A stretch of 64,000 nt of DNA from Archegozetes longisetosus. Taxonomy: Eukaryota; Arthropoda; Arachnida; Sarcoptiformes; Trhypochthoniidae. The DNA is taken from contig JAEMBT020000005.1 of NCBI GenBank assembly GCA_018873245.2, forward strand, positions 3,272,001 through 3,336,000, written 5' to 3'. Position numbers and translations under genes: made by a program. The notes under the pieces are model-generated. The model was not told the origin of the DNA, ran no database searches, and saw nothing but the letters and a program-made list of their open reading frames with translations. This document shows, piece after piece, positions 1 through 10,409 of the stretch (position 1 is the stretch's first letter; every line of letters begins with the position of its first letter).

Positions 1-1223
1 CGACTAAATTATGGCCATAAGTTTTCTTTCTACTATTCATACTTTCCTCAAAATTTAAGTCAATCTAATGTTTGAATACTTCAAAAATGGTTGATCACTA
101 CCTAATGGGTACCCCTAATACTCAAATAATTGAATGCTAAGTTTTATTTGTCTGAAAGACATGAGTTGCTATTCAGTAGCTATTATTGGTTATGATTTGT
201 ATCGAATTTAGTAAACTTGATCCAGAAAATAATAGTCTATTGATCTGAAAAGATTGTTGATCAAGACGAGACGATTGTGTTTAGATATTTGTGTTCGTAA
301 ATGTTATTAAGTGGACTGTTGGTTGTTATGTATTGGATGTAAAGCATGTGTGCCTATCTTTCGTTAGTATTGTTACTCTTAAGTCCCCATTCCTTTGATA
401 AATGTTGTTCTGTCTAACTTGTATGTTGTTCTGCCTAACTTATGCCCAATAAGCTAGCTCCACTAACGCGTCTTCTACTCAAGCTTAATTGTCAATCTCT
501 CAATTGTTCTGCCCAACTTTTCTTTCTTTACTACTGATTTGTTTATTCCTATTTTACTTTACTAAATAACTTCAATAAAATTTGAGTTTTGCCTTAATTA
601 TATATAAAAAGAAAGCTAACACTTGTAATTAATGTTACTAATGACTAATAACTGAGATAACGCTGACGATAGTTCTGATAGTTAGTTCTTATGGTAAATC
701 TAAGATAACAAATGCATTGTGTTCTGCAATATTAGTCTAAAATGACTTTGTATTCAATTTTCAATCTTATAACTAATAAGCTTTTACGTAACGAAAGCAC
801 TATTTTTAGCAAAACACTGAAACTGTTATAACAAACTGTTTCAGTTTTCAAATCTGTTGAACTCTATTTTAAGAAATGATTTGGCTATTGGTGTTCTTAT
901 TTGTTGGAAAATAGTTTTCATTATCGATAGGTTGGATGAAAAGAAGAATAAAAGTTTGGGAATAAGTTTGAAGAGAAGTAGTGATGTAAAAACCGGAAGA
1001 GCATCCGGTTGTAGTAAACCTCCATTAAAAAGTGCTATACACAACACTAAAATAATGCTTTTTAGGCACCAAATTCAAATGATTTACTGTTATATCAGTT
1101 TGCTAACTGAACAACTCAAGTCGGGGCTAATTTTCTAAATAGAATTGTGATGTTTTATTATATTAAAGCGATTTACTCTTCCGAGACTTGTTTTATTCAC
1201 TAGATGTGAATGTATTGCAGGGC

Positions 1224-1255
<32 letters not shown>
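1224..1255. repeat. (AAT)n microsatellite
   Basis: About ten perfect AAT/ATA units in a row. Simple sequence; likely polymorphic in length. Confidence 0.95.
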
Positions 1256-1354
1256 CATGTAACATAATATATATAAACTTAGTAGAAGAGTAGTCCTCAA
1301 ATATTCTATGTATATAGTGATCGAAGTTTAGTCACTGCTATACTAGTCTCACCA

Positions 1355-1512
1355 ACCAGAGAGACGCACATCTGAGAACGAGAGGAGACCGAAGAGTAGG
1401 AGAGGAGACCAGAGAGTCATCGAAATAGAGAGAAGGCAAGGGAGAGTGAGGCCAAGTCGAGTCGAGAGGAGAGAGAGAGAGGGAGAGAGAGAGAGAGAGA
1501 GAGAGAGTAGTA
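1355..1512. repeat. purine-rich GA tract
   Basis: The + strand is almost all G and A over roughly 150 bases and ends in a pure (GA)n run at about 1481-1507. Such tracts can bind GAGA-type factors near promoters, but no promoter is demonstrated here. Confidence 0.85.
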
Positions 1513-2494
1513 GAGCAATGGTATATTTAAGTTTGTGCAATAACTAGTAATGCGTGCTGTAGGTTTCTAGAGCTAGAGAAATATATATATTTGACAAGTT
1601 GATCAATACTTTTATCGTTGGCCTGCGAATGGTGTGGCGTCAGTGCTTTACTTTGTATAATAGGATGGGTTTTAGGTACAGAACAGCTCTCTTGCCGTTC
1701 TCTCAACTTATGGCCAAACGTGGTTGCGGTCGTGTTATATCCACGAAAAGCTACACATCACTTCCACAAAATCGATATTTACTGCAAGAATTGAGTATTT
1801 CTAATAAAATTAAGTGCCAAGCTCAATCTTCTTTCAATTCAATATCTATTTCATTAATCCAATTGACATCTAATCTCAAATTTGTTCTCAACCCTTTGAT
1901 TCACTTAAAATCTAATTATTTAATTACTATTATATAGTTTTTGCATGTTTTCTCACGTTAAAAGCATTGAGTTGTGAAGAAATGTTTTTGTGGAACATTC
2001 TGGAAAAGTATGAACGTTTTTACGATGTTTAGCTAGGTTTATTAGAAAATTTGGACGATTTGCCTCTCCCAAAGACTTAGATTTAGTTTGAATCAATGTT
2101 GTATTGTTGGGTTGAGTTTTGGCTACGATAAATTATAACTTTCATCAATAGAGTTTGTTTTCCATTAATTTAACTGTAAAGTATCAACAGGACTGTCTGC
2201 GAGTGAGTTTGCGTAGTGTTTGCCAAATCAAAATTATCTCAACATTCTTCCATTCACTCTCTATTCACAACTTATGTTAGACATAAACGAAAACTCCAAT
2301 CAAATGAAGATAGAATATATTAATTTAGTATAGAATATTCTAATTATTGAAATACTGATGAATTTGTGACTGTTGTAAAGGCATTTATTTGGTTGTTTAC
2401 TGATTTGTTTGATCAGAGTGGTTCTGATTCTTTACTGACTTGATTCCTAATACCCTTTGAGATTAAAAATGCAGTTTTGTTTTTATACCCTACT

Positions 2495-2630
2495 CGTTAC
2501 TATCAGAATATTCTTTGTTCGTTGCTATCTGAATATTCTTTATCTGTTGCCATCTGAGTATTTTTTGTTCGTTGCTATTGGAATATTTCTTTTTTATTTC
2601 TTGCTATTAGAATATTCTTTCACTATTCAG
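2495..2630. repeat. degenerate minisatellite, unit about 25-30 bp
   Basis: A unit resembling CGTTGCTATCTGAATATTCT is repeated four to five times with drift (GCTATCAGAATATTC, GCTATCTGAATATTC, GCCATCTGAGTATT, GCTATTGGAATATT, GCTATTAGAATATTC). Non-coding. Confidence 0.8.
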
Positions 2631-4729
2631 AAGTAAATTTTTTTTGTTTGAAAGAATTATGCTATTATATGAAAGTAATTTGATTCTTCAATTTAGAGCA
2701 AAATGCATTGAATTAAGAGTTTGACATCTAACTATTTTGCAATCCAATCGATGATTGGATATTTGCAGTCAATCTGTTGGATGAGAAGCCCGAACTATGT
2801 TCTAGTTTTCGCTGAATTTGGAGCTTATGAATGGGTTTGGTTTCGGGAAATATAGAGATTGGTTAGGTTGGTTGTGGCGCATCATTATTTATAAGTCAGA
2901 AAATCTATATTTGCCGATTGAAGCACACTCTCCCATAAGGTCCATAAGTTATTTTGCTAAACACAATGTTCGCTCTGCTCTCACTCTCATCTCAATACAC
3001 TGGTTGCCAATAGACACACCATATATTTTATAGTTTTATATCCAGTACAAAAATACTAAACATCTCCAAATACTTCGACTACGCATAAAACTCATTTCCA
3101 ATTTGTTTGTCTGAGTTCACAGATTACACATGAAAAGTATTTTTTATTTATATTTCTATCGTTTGAATTGATTAAATAAAAATCGGTATAAAGTTGAAGC
3201 TATCAGATATTGATTTTCTGAAATTGCAACTAAAACTAATACTATCCTAAAAGCAATGCTCTCCTAAAACACGATCTAAAAATGAAAAATTTATTAATTT
3301 AGCCTCTATTTTATTGATGATTTTTTGGATTTCAATTTTCAAGTCTAAATTGAGGATTAGCTGGAAAATATTCAACATTATGCTGTAATATTGGCAGATG
3401 TTTCATATGTTGTCAGTTCTTAACTTAGTTTATCTGATCTCTATTTTTGTCTTTAATTGATTATTTAAATTTTTATTCCATCGAGAATTCATTTTTTATC
3501 TTTACCAAAATGTTTGTATAGAAATCCGGTTTCAATTTGCATTAAGTTAACAATTTCAATCATAAAACAGCAGTCAATTGTACCTAAAAGTGAGGCTCAA
3601 TTCATAACAAAACCTTAGCAATAAACCACTTATTATAGACTTCTAACAAACTTATTTACTTTCTTTGGTTTTGGTTCTAATTTCAATTTAATTCTGACTC
3701 ACTTTATTCAGAACTTGTATTAGTAAGAAATAGTTTGAGTTAGTTTTAGAAAAGTTCAAATATTATAACGTTTATAAGAATGCGTACATTTTGTTACAGT
3801 CGAGCGCTTAATGAGGCTAATGAATAACCTGTCCGTTGCCTTCATTTCATGTATACGAAATATATATAAGAAATATTTTATTGTTAACTTGTTGACTGTG
3901 ACGTAGTCAGAGAACAAGTCTGAACGAGTTAATAAAGCTGTGCAAATCATATGAAATATTAGCTAGGCGAACAACAGATGTAAAAACACTGACTCCGTAA
4001 CGTTTTTATGCAGGATATCCCAAGGACTTGATAACAACATTCAATGTCTTTTAGAGTATAAATATATATATAAGTTATATATGTTTTCTCATTCTTTCTA
4101 ACAAATCGCACACTTCTTGTTTATCGTCTTCTCGATTGTTTACCACTTACTTCTTTAGCTGACTTTGATCAAAACAACTAAATTTGAACAATAATTCAGC
4201 TATACACGAATTAGATTTTAGCACTTATTTACAGTTTGGAGCAAAACCTAAAAATATTTAGCTAAAATAGCAATTATTCATGTGTTATCTATTGGTTAAA
4301 TAATTAAGAAGTTTGATTGTGATCGTCAGTAGAGAGTGGACTAATTGTGTTAAGTTATAGGGGATATGGTGGACGGCCTAAAAAGCATTGCAATGTGCTT
4401 AAGACTTGCATGATTGCAGTTCAAATGGAATCTTTGGTTTGTGTACGTAGCGTTCGGGGATATAGTGACCCATTTATTTAAGCCATAACTATTCGGGACA
4501 CTCAATAGCTTGCAATACACGTTTTGAAGCTGTGATTCACGGGGTCTCTTAATAAGTTATATACTATCTCGAAAATTCTACATAACTAATACTAAATTGC
4601 TTTAACAAGTTTGCTATACAGGCCTTTTTCTCGCTATAACTATTCCTTATCTAAGCCTAGTTCCTATCTTTTCAATACTTATGCTCAATGTCTTCCTAAC
4701 CATTTATGATTTACCAAAACTACTCTTTT

Positions 4730-4731
<2 letters not shown>

Positions 4732-4797
<66 letters not shown>
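4732..4797. repeat. (CT)33 microsatellite
   Basis: An uninterrupted CT dinucleotide run of about 66 bases, the longest simple repeat in the window. Confidence 0.97.
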
Positions 4798-4799
<2 letters not shown>

Positions 4800-5239
4800 A
4801 TGACATATGATTTCACTTGCTTTTCTCTCACACTTCATCAACTGATAAATAGTTTAATATGCAAGAAGTTTCTCGAATTATGACTCTTAGTTGTCGTTTG
4901 ATAAAGCTAATCAAAACATTTGAAACAAAAACTGTTCGTCGTGTCCAAAAGCAAATCATTTAAAAAGTCTGGAAGTAGTCTGAAAAGACTTAAAGAAAGG
5001 GTGATAAGAGTCTTTAAGACATATGGAAATAGATGAAAGTAAGGTTAGAAATAAGAAAAAGATATTTGAATAAGTAATAGTAATAATAGTTAATTTAAAG
5101 TGTTATCATATCTGGTGTAATGTTTACTACTTATATGCACAGGTGGTTGCGCTGGCAACTCAACTACTACTTCAATAGCCAATTACAACCTGTATTTTTA
5201 TTAACCCAAAACCTTCTCTATCTTTCGGGTTTCATTCCT

Positions 5240-5470
5240 GAGTCCTACTCAGTAATTCGTACTGAGTGAGCAGTGTTTAGTAATTCCGTGCTCAGTAATG
5301 TGTACTCAGTAAAGCAGTACTCAGTAAAGCAACATTCAGTAAGGCAGTACACGTAAGGCAGTACTTACTAAAGCAGTACTGACAAACGTAACATTTCGTA
5401 ATGTAGTACTCAGTAAGGTAACATTAAACTATGTAGTACTACACTAACGTAACATTCATCGAAACAGGGC
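5240..5470. repeat. degenerate minisatellite built on CAGTACTCAGTAA
   Basis: Tandem, diverged copies of a unit of about 16-20 bases containing (A)GCAGTACTCAGTAA and GTAACATTC. Roughly a dozen copies are visible, more uniform on the left and more diverged on the right. It ends about 270 bases before the splice acceptor of the taranis-like exon, so it probably lies in that gene's intron or 5' region. Confidence 0.8.
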
Positions 5471-5773
5471 TGCAAGTACTGACCCAATTCTGTTTTAGTT
5501 GTTTCTGGGCCACTACTCGCTAACTCATACTTGAAATTACATTCAACTGTATTAATACGAGATGTCATGCTAGCGTTTTCCTATCTTTCATATTGTTTTT
5601 ATCAATAATCATACTTTCAACTCCATCAAACTTTGACCAATTCCTAAATATCTTTTTAAATGCCGGTAATTAAACGTTGGCCTAAGTTTGCCGATTTGTC
5701 TGACTTATGTTAACCGATGTTTTTCTCTCTTTTCCAATAGGATTACTATTTAAAAAGGTTTCATTTGAATGAA

Positions 5774-7405
5774 ATGTATTGTGACCTACAATCTCGTGGT
5801 ATTAAACGAAAGTTTGGTGAAGACGACGATTCTGGAGATCAGACGACCGAACACTTAAGAAGTGATGGCATATCAAGAATAAACTCAACAGTTGCTCCAA
5901 AAGTGAATAACTTTTGTTCGGGAAAGAGTACAATACAGTCAACGATAAGTTCACTGATATTGCAGCAGAACCTGAGTGTCGAACAGTGTTATGCCCGCTC
6001 AAGACAGCAAAACTTGCGTGTTCAACAGTGTTATGCCCGTGAAAGACAACAGATATTTAACATCAGTATGTGTAAATTGAACCGATTTCGTCAATCTCCT
6101 GATCCAAGTCTATTGCGTTCAGTACTCATATGCAATACTTTGAGGCAACTCGAGAGAGAATTAGAACGTGAAGGTATTAAAATCAACTTCGGTCCTAATG
6201 GTGTCTCTTTCATACCTCCTGTTTTAAATACCCAGAACATGACACTCGATCCTCCCCCGAGTGCTTCGACTATTTTAGTTAATCAAAATAATCAACAATT
6301 AGAACCTAATTATTTTCAAGTCAGTTCTGTGGCCAATTCTGTGGCCAATTCTGCGGCCAATTCTGCGGCCAATTCTGCGGCCAATTCTGCGGCCAATTCT
6401 GCGGCAAATTCTGTGGCCAATTCTGCGGCCAGTTCTGTAGCTAGTTCTGTAGCCAGTCCTGTGGCTGAGACTGAAAACAATGATAATACAAATGGTGAAT
6501 ATGATAAGTATTTGTTAGACTTGGGTTCGTCTTCAGGAAGAGTGACTCCCTTCCACAAACCATCATCTGGTTCTAGTTCGGTCTACGACCAAGACCAAGA
6601 ACAAGAACCCTCTATGGATTTTTCATCTTCTAACTCATTGACACAATCAGCCAATAGTGCCTTTTGGGGCTCTGATGAAGCCTCTGACAGGTTGACAAGT
6701 CTTAACTGGAGTTCAGTACTTAACTTCAACTCATCCGTCAGTGCAGTGAACGGTCCCAACAAATCGACGCAGGGACAAGACACAAACCATACCAATGAAA
6801 GTGTTTCATCTACTCACCAAACTTGCAACTCATCCAACAATAACTCAAACACTGATAACAGTAAGTCAATCACCACTTGTTTCACTACTCTTTTACCTCC
6901 ATCTACGTCATCGCCATCTGTGACACCTCGCACGACAACAAGCAGCACATCGTCGCTGACATCGACAACGTTAAGTTCGGGATCGATCGGATCTCAGAAT
7001 GTAATAAATAGTCAACACGTGAATCATATTTCAGTCCTTTCGTATTCAAACAACGCCACTAATGACGAAATCTTTGGTGACATTGATTTATCGCTCTACG
7101 ATTTCGACCTTTTGTCTCCATTATCGCCACCGAATGTCAAATTAGCCCCGATTACTGCTGAAGAATTAATCAGAACTATTTCACCAACTGATTCTAATTC
7201 TTCGTCTGTTTCCTCGTCTTCACTTACATTAACCTCGTCTTCAATATCGTCTCCATTATCGTCTTCGTCACCATCAATAACGAGTTCATCGTCATCGGCG
7301 TGCGCGTCGACGACTTCCGGATTTCACGGCCGTTACTTCAAATCTTCTGATAAGTTGTTTACTGATGATAGAGACCAACAGGCGATCACTCCTGTTATGT
7401 CATAA
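5774..7405 (+). CDS. SERTA-domain transcriptional regulator, taranis/SERTAD-like
   Basis: About 543 residues in one coding exon, stop at 7403-7405. The exon follows a splice acceptor (TTTTCCAATAG, 5739-5740), so a 5' untranslated exon lies upstream. I chose ATG 5774; ATG 5769 is out of frame. Near the N-terminus is a G-I-K-R-K-F motif like the conserved N-terminal motif of SERTAD proteins. At about residues 96-136 is a SERTA domain (FNISMCKLNRFRQ ... LRSVLICNTLRQLERE). A long Ser/Thr/Asn-rich middle follows. Near the C-terminus is an acidic segment (IFGDIDLSLYDFDLLSP) followed by ITAEELIRTI, like the C-terminal activation region of the family. In Drosophila, taranis is a chromatin- and cell-cycle-linked co-regulator; human SERTADs bind CDK4, cyclin A and PHD/bromodomain proteins. 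That function is known for the family and inferred here. Two internal tandem repeats are listed separately. Confidence 0.85.
   Translation: MYCDLQSRGIKRKFGEDDDSGDQTTEHLRSDGISRINSTVAPKVNNFCSGKSTIQSTISSLILQQNLSVEQCYARSRQQNLRVQQCYARERQQIFNISMCKLNRFRQSPDPSLLRSVLICNTLRQLERELEREGIKINFGPNGVSFIPPVLNTQNMTLDPPPSASTILVNQNNQQLEPNYFQVSSVANSVANSAANSAANSAANSAANSAANSVANSAASSVASSVASPVAETENNDNTNGEYDKYLLDLGSSSGRVTPFHKPSSGSSSVYDQDQEQEPSMDFSSSNSLTQSANSAFWGSDEASDRLTSLNWSSVLNFNSSVSAVNGPNKSTQGQDTNHTNESVSSTHQTCNSSNNNSNTDNSKSITTCFTTLLPPSTSSPSVTPRTTTSSTSSLTSTTLSSGSIGSQNVINSQHVNHISVLSYSNNATNDEIFGDIDLSLYDFDLLSPLSPPNVKLAPITAEELIRTISPTDSNSSSVSSSSLTLTSSSISSPLSSSSPSITSSSSSACASTTSGFHGRYFKSSDKLFTDDRDQQAITPVMS
5963..6046 (+). 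repeat. 42-bp in-frame tandem duplication just before the SERTA domain
   Basis: Two consecutive 14-codon units (QQNLSVEQCYARSR and QQNLRVQQCYARER) precede the SERTA start (QQIFNISM...). The DNA units are about 80% identical, so the duplication is not very recent. It lengthens the segment directly N-terminal to the SERTA helices. Confidence 0.85.
6326..6466 (+). repeat. 12-bp coding minisatellite encoding Ser-(Ala/Val)-Ala-Asn
   Basis: About twelve copies of TCTGYGGCCAAT encode repeated S-A/V-A-N tetrapeptides, drifting to S-V-A-S at the 3' end. The near identity of the central units indicates recent slippage; copy number is probably variable between individuals. Confidence 0.95.
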
Positions 7406-7867
7406 TTGGTGTTATCTTTTCCAATAAGTGCCATCAAAGTATACTTACCAATCATTTAGGGTGCAAACTATCTAAATCTCCATTTCTCATAACCTCCTTA
7501 TGTCCAAAAATACTGCCTAAAACTCCTTCGATTGTTCTGCGACAACAAAACTGCCCTTCTTTTAGAGTCTAATGATTTGATTGATATTCGCAAAGAAAAT
7601 GTCATTTTCAGACCATATTTACTGAAACTTAATGTTTTAGCGGCACTTGACGTCAAAAAATATATGCAATTACTCTTGCAGTCAAAGTTATTGAATGATA
7701 GCTTAAAAGAATCGCCATTTACTTGAACTGATGCCAGAATTTGACTATCGTTTAGAGACTAATTTATTAATAAATATGCAACAAATCTTCTCCACCAACT
7801 ATCAGTTTTTACCTATTCATCTAAATTATTATTACATTTTAAGCTAGCTTTCAAAACACCACCATCT

Positions 7868-7960
7868 TCATCATTTTCTTTGCTTATATTCTTGTATTTG
7901 CTCATATTCTTTGCTCATATTTTTTGCTTACATTCTTTACTTATATTCTTTGATCACAAC
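7868..7960. repeat. degenerate tandem repeat TTTGCTYATATTC
   Basis: Six or seven drifted copies of a 13-17-base unit (TTTGCTTATATTC, TTTGCTCATATTC, TTTGCTTACATTC and similar). Non-coding, in the presumed 3' UTR or flank. Confidence 0.75.
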
Positions 7961-8934
7961 TCTAAGCAAAGAATATTTATTTATTTTTTTAGAAATATGA
8001 TCATATAATCCGATGTATTTATAGAATCGATTAAATAATAGTTTTTTACGTTTGCAAGTTTAAGATTAAAAATGATAACTATCTAAAGTGCCGCTATTCA
8101 TAAGTATTTAAGTTTGGCCTAACACTCAGTATTAGACAATAAACGTTTGACTCAAGTAGTTATAGTTAGACGAGATTTTCAGTAAACTTCAAGTATATTT
8201 AGAAATAACGAGCGTCTAATCCTAATTTTGTTTCTCACTTTCCTTAGTTTACAAAAAGGATGTCTTAATATTGATGAGCTTATTAGTTATTTTGCTTGCT
8301 TTTTTGCTGAATTTCTTATTTAATTTTTGCTCAATTTTTGCTAATTTTTCCTAAATGCTATTTAGATTGATTGCATACTAGATCGTAAACACATTTGTGC
8401 CCTAACCAGATTTGACAGAAGTGTTGATCATATATGGGACTGGTTTAAGCGATTTTCCATTTTTCTACTTTAAAACTATATCAATTTGATAAATGACTAT
8501 GAAGTGGAAAATAGTTGCAATGATTGAGTGTATTAAAAATGATGTAAACTAGAGGTTGATATGAATACGTTATTTTAATGTTGACTGTAAAGCCAAAATT
8601 CTTACTCTAAACGTTGTTTTCCGTATATTTCATATTCTTATACTAAATGATAACTTCCATTAACTAAAATCAAATGAAATCATAAAACTTATGTAAATAT
8701 AAACAATACTTAAATTGTTGTTCGCACGTCTGCATAAATTGCGGACAAATTGGAAGAAATAGCCAAAAAAGTGTTTTATTTTACAATTATATGTAACTGT
8801 TAATTATTAATATTATTATAATATGTTTTTAATGACATCACAGCTATTGTATTTTGTTTAAACTTTTTCATACATTCATATATTTTTCTGTTGATTTAGT
8901 TACAAATCAACTATGCTTTCGTACTTATATGGGA

Positions 8935-9110
8935 CACTATTTTCAAAACTACATTGTTGTAATATTTTTCAGACCACATTGTTGTAACATTTCGACTACA
9001 TTGTTGTAACATTTCAACTGCATTGTTGTACCATTTCGAAGCGACATTGTTGCACGATTCAACTACATTGTTGTACCATTTTCAGATGACATTATTGTAA
9101 AATTAACTAG
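8935..9110. repeat. minisatellite, unit about 21-25 bp (ACTACATTGTTGTAACATTTC)
   Basis: Seven tandem copies around the core ACATTGTTGTAAYATTT, spaced 21-30 bases apart, with substitutions between copies (CTGCATTGTTGTACC, CGACATTGTTGCACG, GACATTATTGTAAA). No open frame accompanies it. Confidence 0.85.
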
Positions 9111-10333
9111 TTGCTTTTGAGCAATATAAGGCCTTAGGCATCTTTAAAACATTGACTTACAGTACTAGTACAATAAGCTTATAGTGATTGATCCTAACGA
9201 TTGGACTTCTAACTTCCAACTACTATGAACGAGATCATAGACATTGTTAAATACTTGATGCTAGTCTCAACAAATCGTGTTCTGAAAACGCTTTTCGCAT
9301 CCAATTACTGATTCTGTTGAAATCTAATTCTTTTAAAATCTAATTCTGTTGAAATCTGACGCTCTCAATTTAAAAGTCTTAACAATAAGGTGTCTTAGGC
9401 AAACTGTTCACTCATGTTTCTTATTGAAAACTTTTAATCTTGAAAGTAATGCCTAAATATCTGAAATAACACTAAACCGAACCCAACTTTTCCGATCATT
9501 CTATTGATTAGTTAAAGCATATGAGCACTGATTCATCAGATGGAAGTGAAACACTTAACCAATTAGTGCCTTAACTAAAACTGTTGACAATATTTATAAA
9601 AAGAAAATGATTATATATTTCTAATCTGATTACAAAATATATGAGACTTGACTCGTGCTTTATTTTTCTGCCTCGTTATAAAAATGACCAAATTATTAAA
9701 CACTGACCATTAAGACAGATCTCTCTCTCGATTATTAACCTTGAGTCTAAGTTTTATAACTGAAATTTTGATGTTTAAGCTGTTTTCATTTAAACCTAAT
9801 CTCCTTCACTCCAATCATTTGCATTATTTGACTAACTTTTTCACTATAAACTTATAGGTCAATTCTATTTAATATGACTAAAGTGTTGTGAGCGGTTGTG
9901 TTTCATTGCATTTACTCCCGAATCCATATTCGATCAAATTGTTCATTTAGACAAGTATTGAGAAGAAGTTAGGAAAAAATGCTAATTTATTTGATGGATT
10001 AATTATGTTATAGAAAAATAGATGAGTTTTCGAGCATAATATATGAATGAATTGGATTTGGTGTTGGGAGTAAATGCAAGATTATGTACAGATGTTTTAT
10101 TGCCCAATTTGTGCAATTCTATAGAAAACGGTTATGTTTCAGATTATTTTATCCAACAGAGTATTTATTGCTAATCATTTGTGGTCATACCTGTTGCTCG
10201 ACTTTCAAACGAACAGGAAAGTCAGGATCAATATTGTAAAAAGACAAAACTATTTGCACCGCATTATTGCAAATCAATTATACATTGCTTTATATAAATA
10301 ATTATATATATATTCATTATAATTACAATAGAC

Positions 10334-10339
10334 TTTATT
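10334..10339 (-). terminator. poly-A signal of PCNX4
   Basis: AATAAA on the minus strand about 70 bases past the PCNX4 stop codon; the expected position for 3'-end processing. Confidence 0.6.
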
Positions 10340-10409
10340 ATTAGAATTGTATACACTCGAGATTTGAAAATAAACAAACATTTTAACAAAATAACATTAT
10401 AATTGATTT

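Larger units (their letters stand above)
1..5740. other. non-coding, repeat-rich region upstream of the taranis-like exon
   Basis: I see no convincing coding exon on either strand; the longest open frames (under 115 codons) are low complexity or lack family similarity. The stretch holds an AAT microsatellite, a long purine (GA) tract, a CT microsatellite and two degenerate minisatellites, listed separately. Because the taranis-like coding exon is preceded by a good splice acceptor at 5739-5740, part of this region is probably the promoter, a 5' untranslated exon and intron of that gene, but I cannot place the first exon. Confidence 0.6.
7406..10409. other. 3' region of the taranis-like gene and intergenic sequence
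   Basis: This probably includes a long AU-rich 3' UTR; AATAAA-like signals occur near 7777 and 8139. A 64-codon frame at 7532-7726 starts without a good context and resembles nothing I know, so I do not call it. Two minisatellites occur here. No gene is visible. Confidence 0.6.

Noticed and set aside
4360..4440. Possible tRNA-like or tRNA-derived SINE sequence (box B-like GTTCAAAT)
   Set aside because: Acceptor, D and anticodon stems do not fold convincingly and box A is poor; resemblance is limited to one short motif.
7532..7726. 64-codon open frame downstream of the taranis-like gene
   Set aside because: No family similarity, no splice context, lies in the presumed 3' UTR; length expected by chance.
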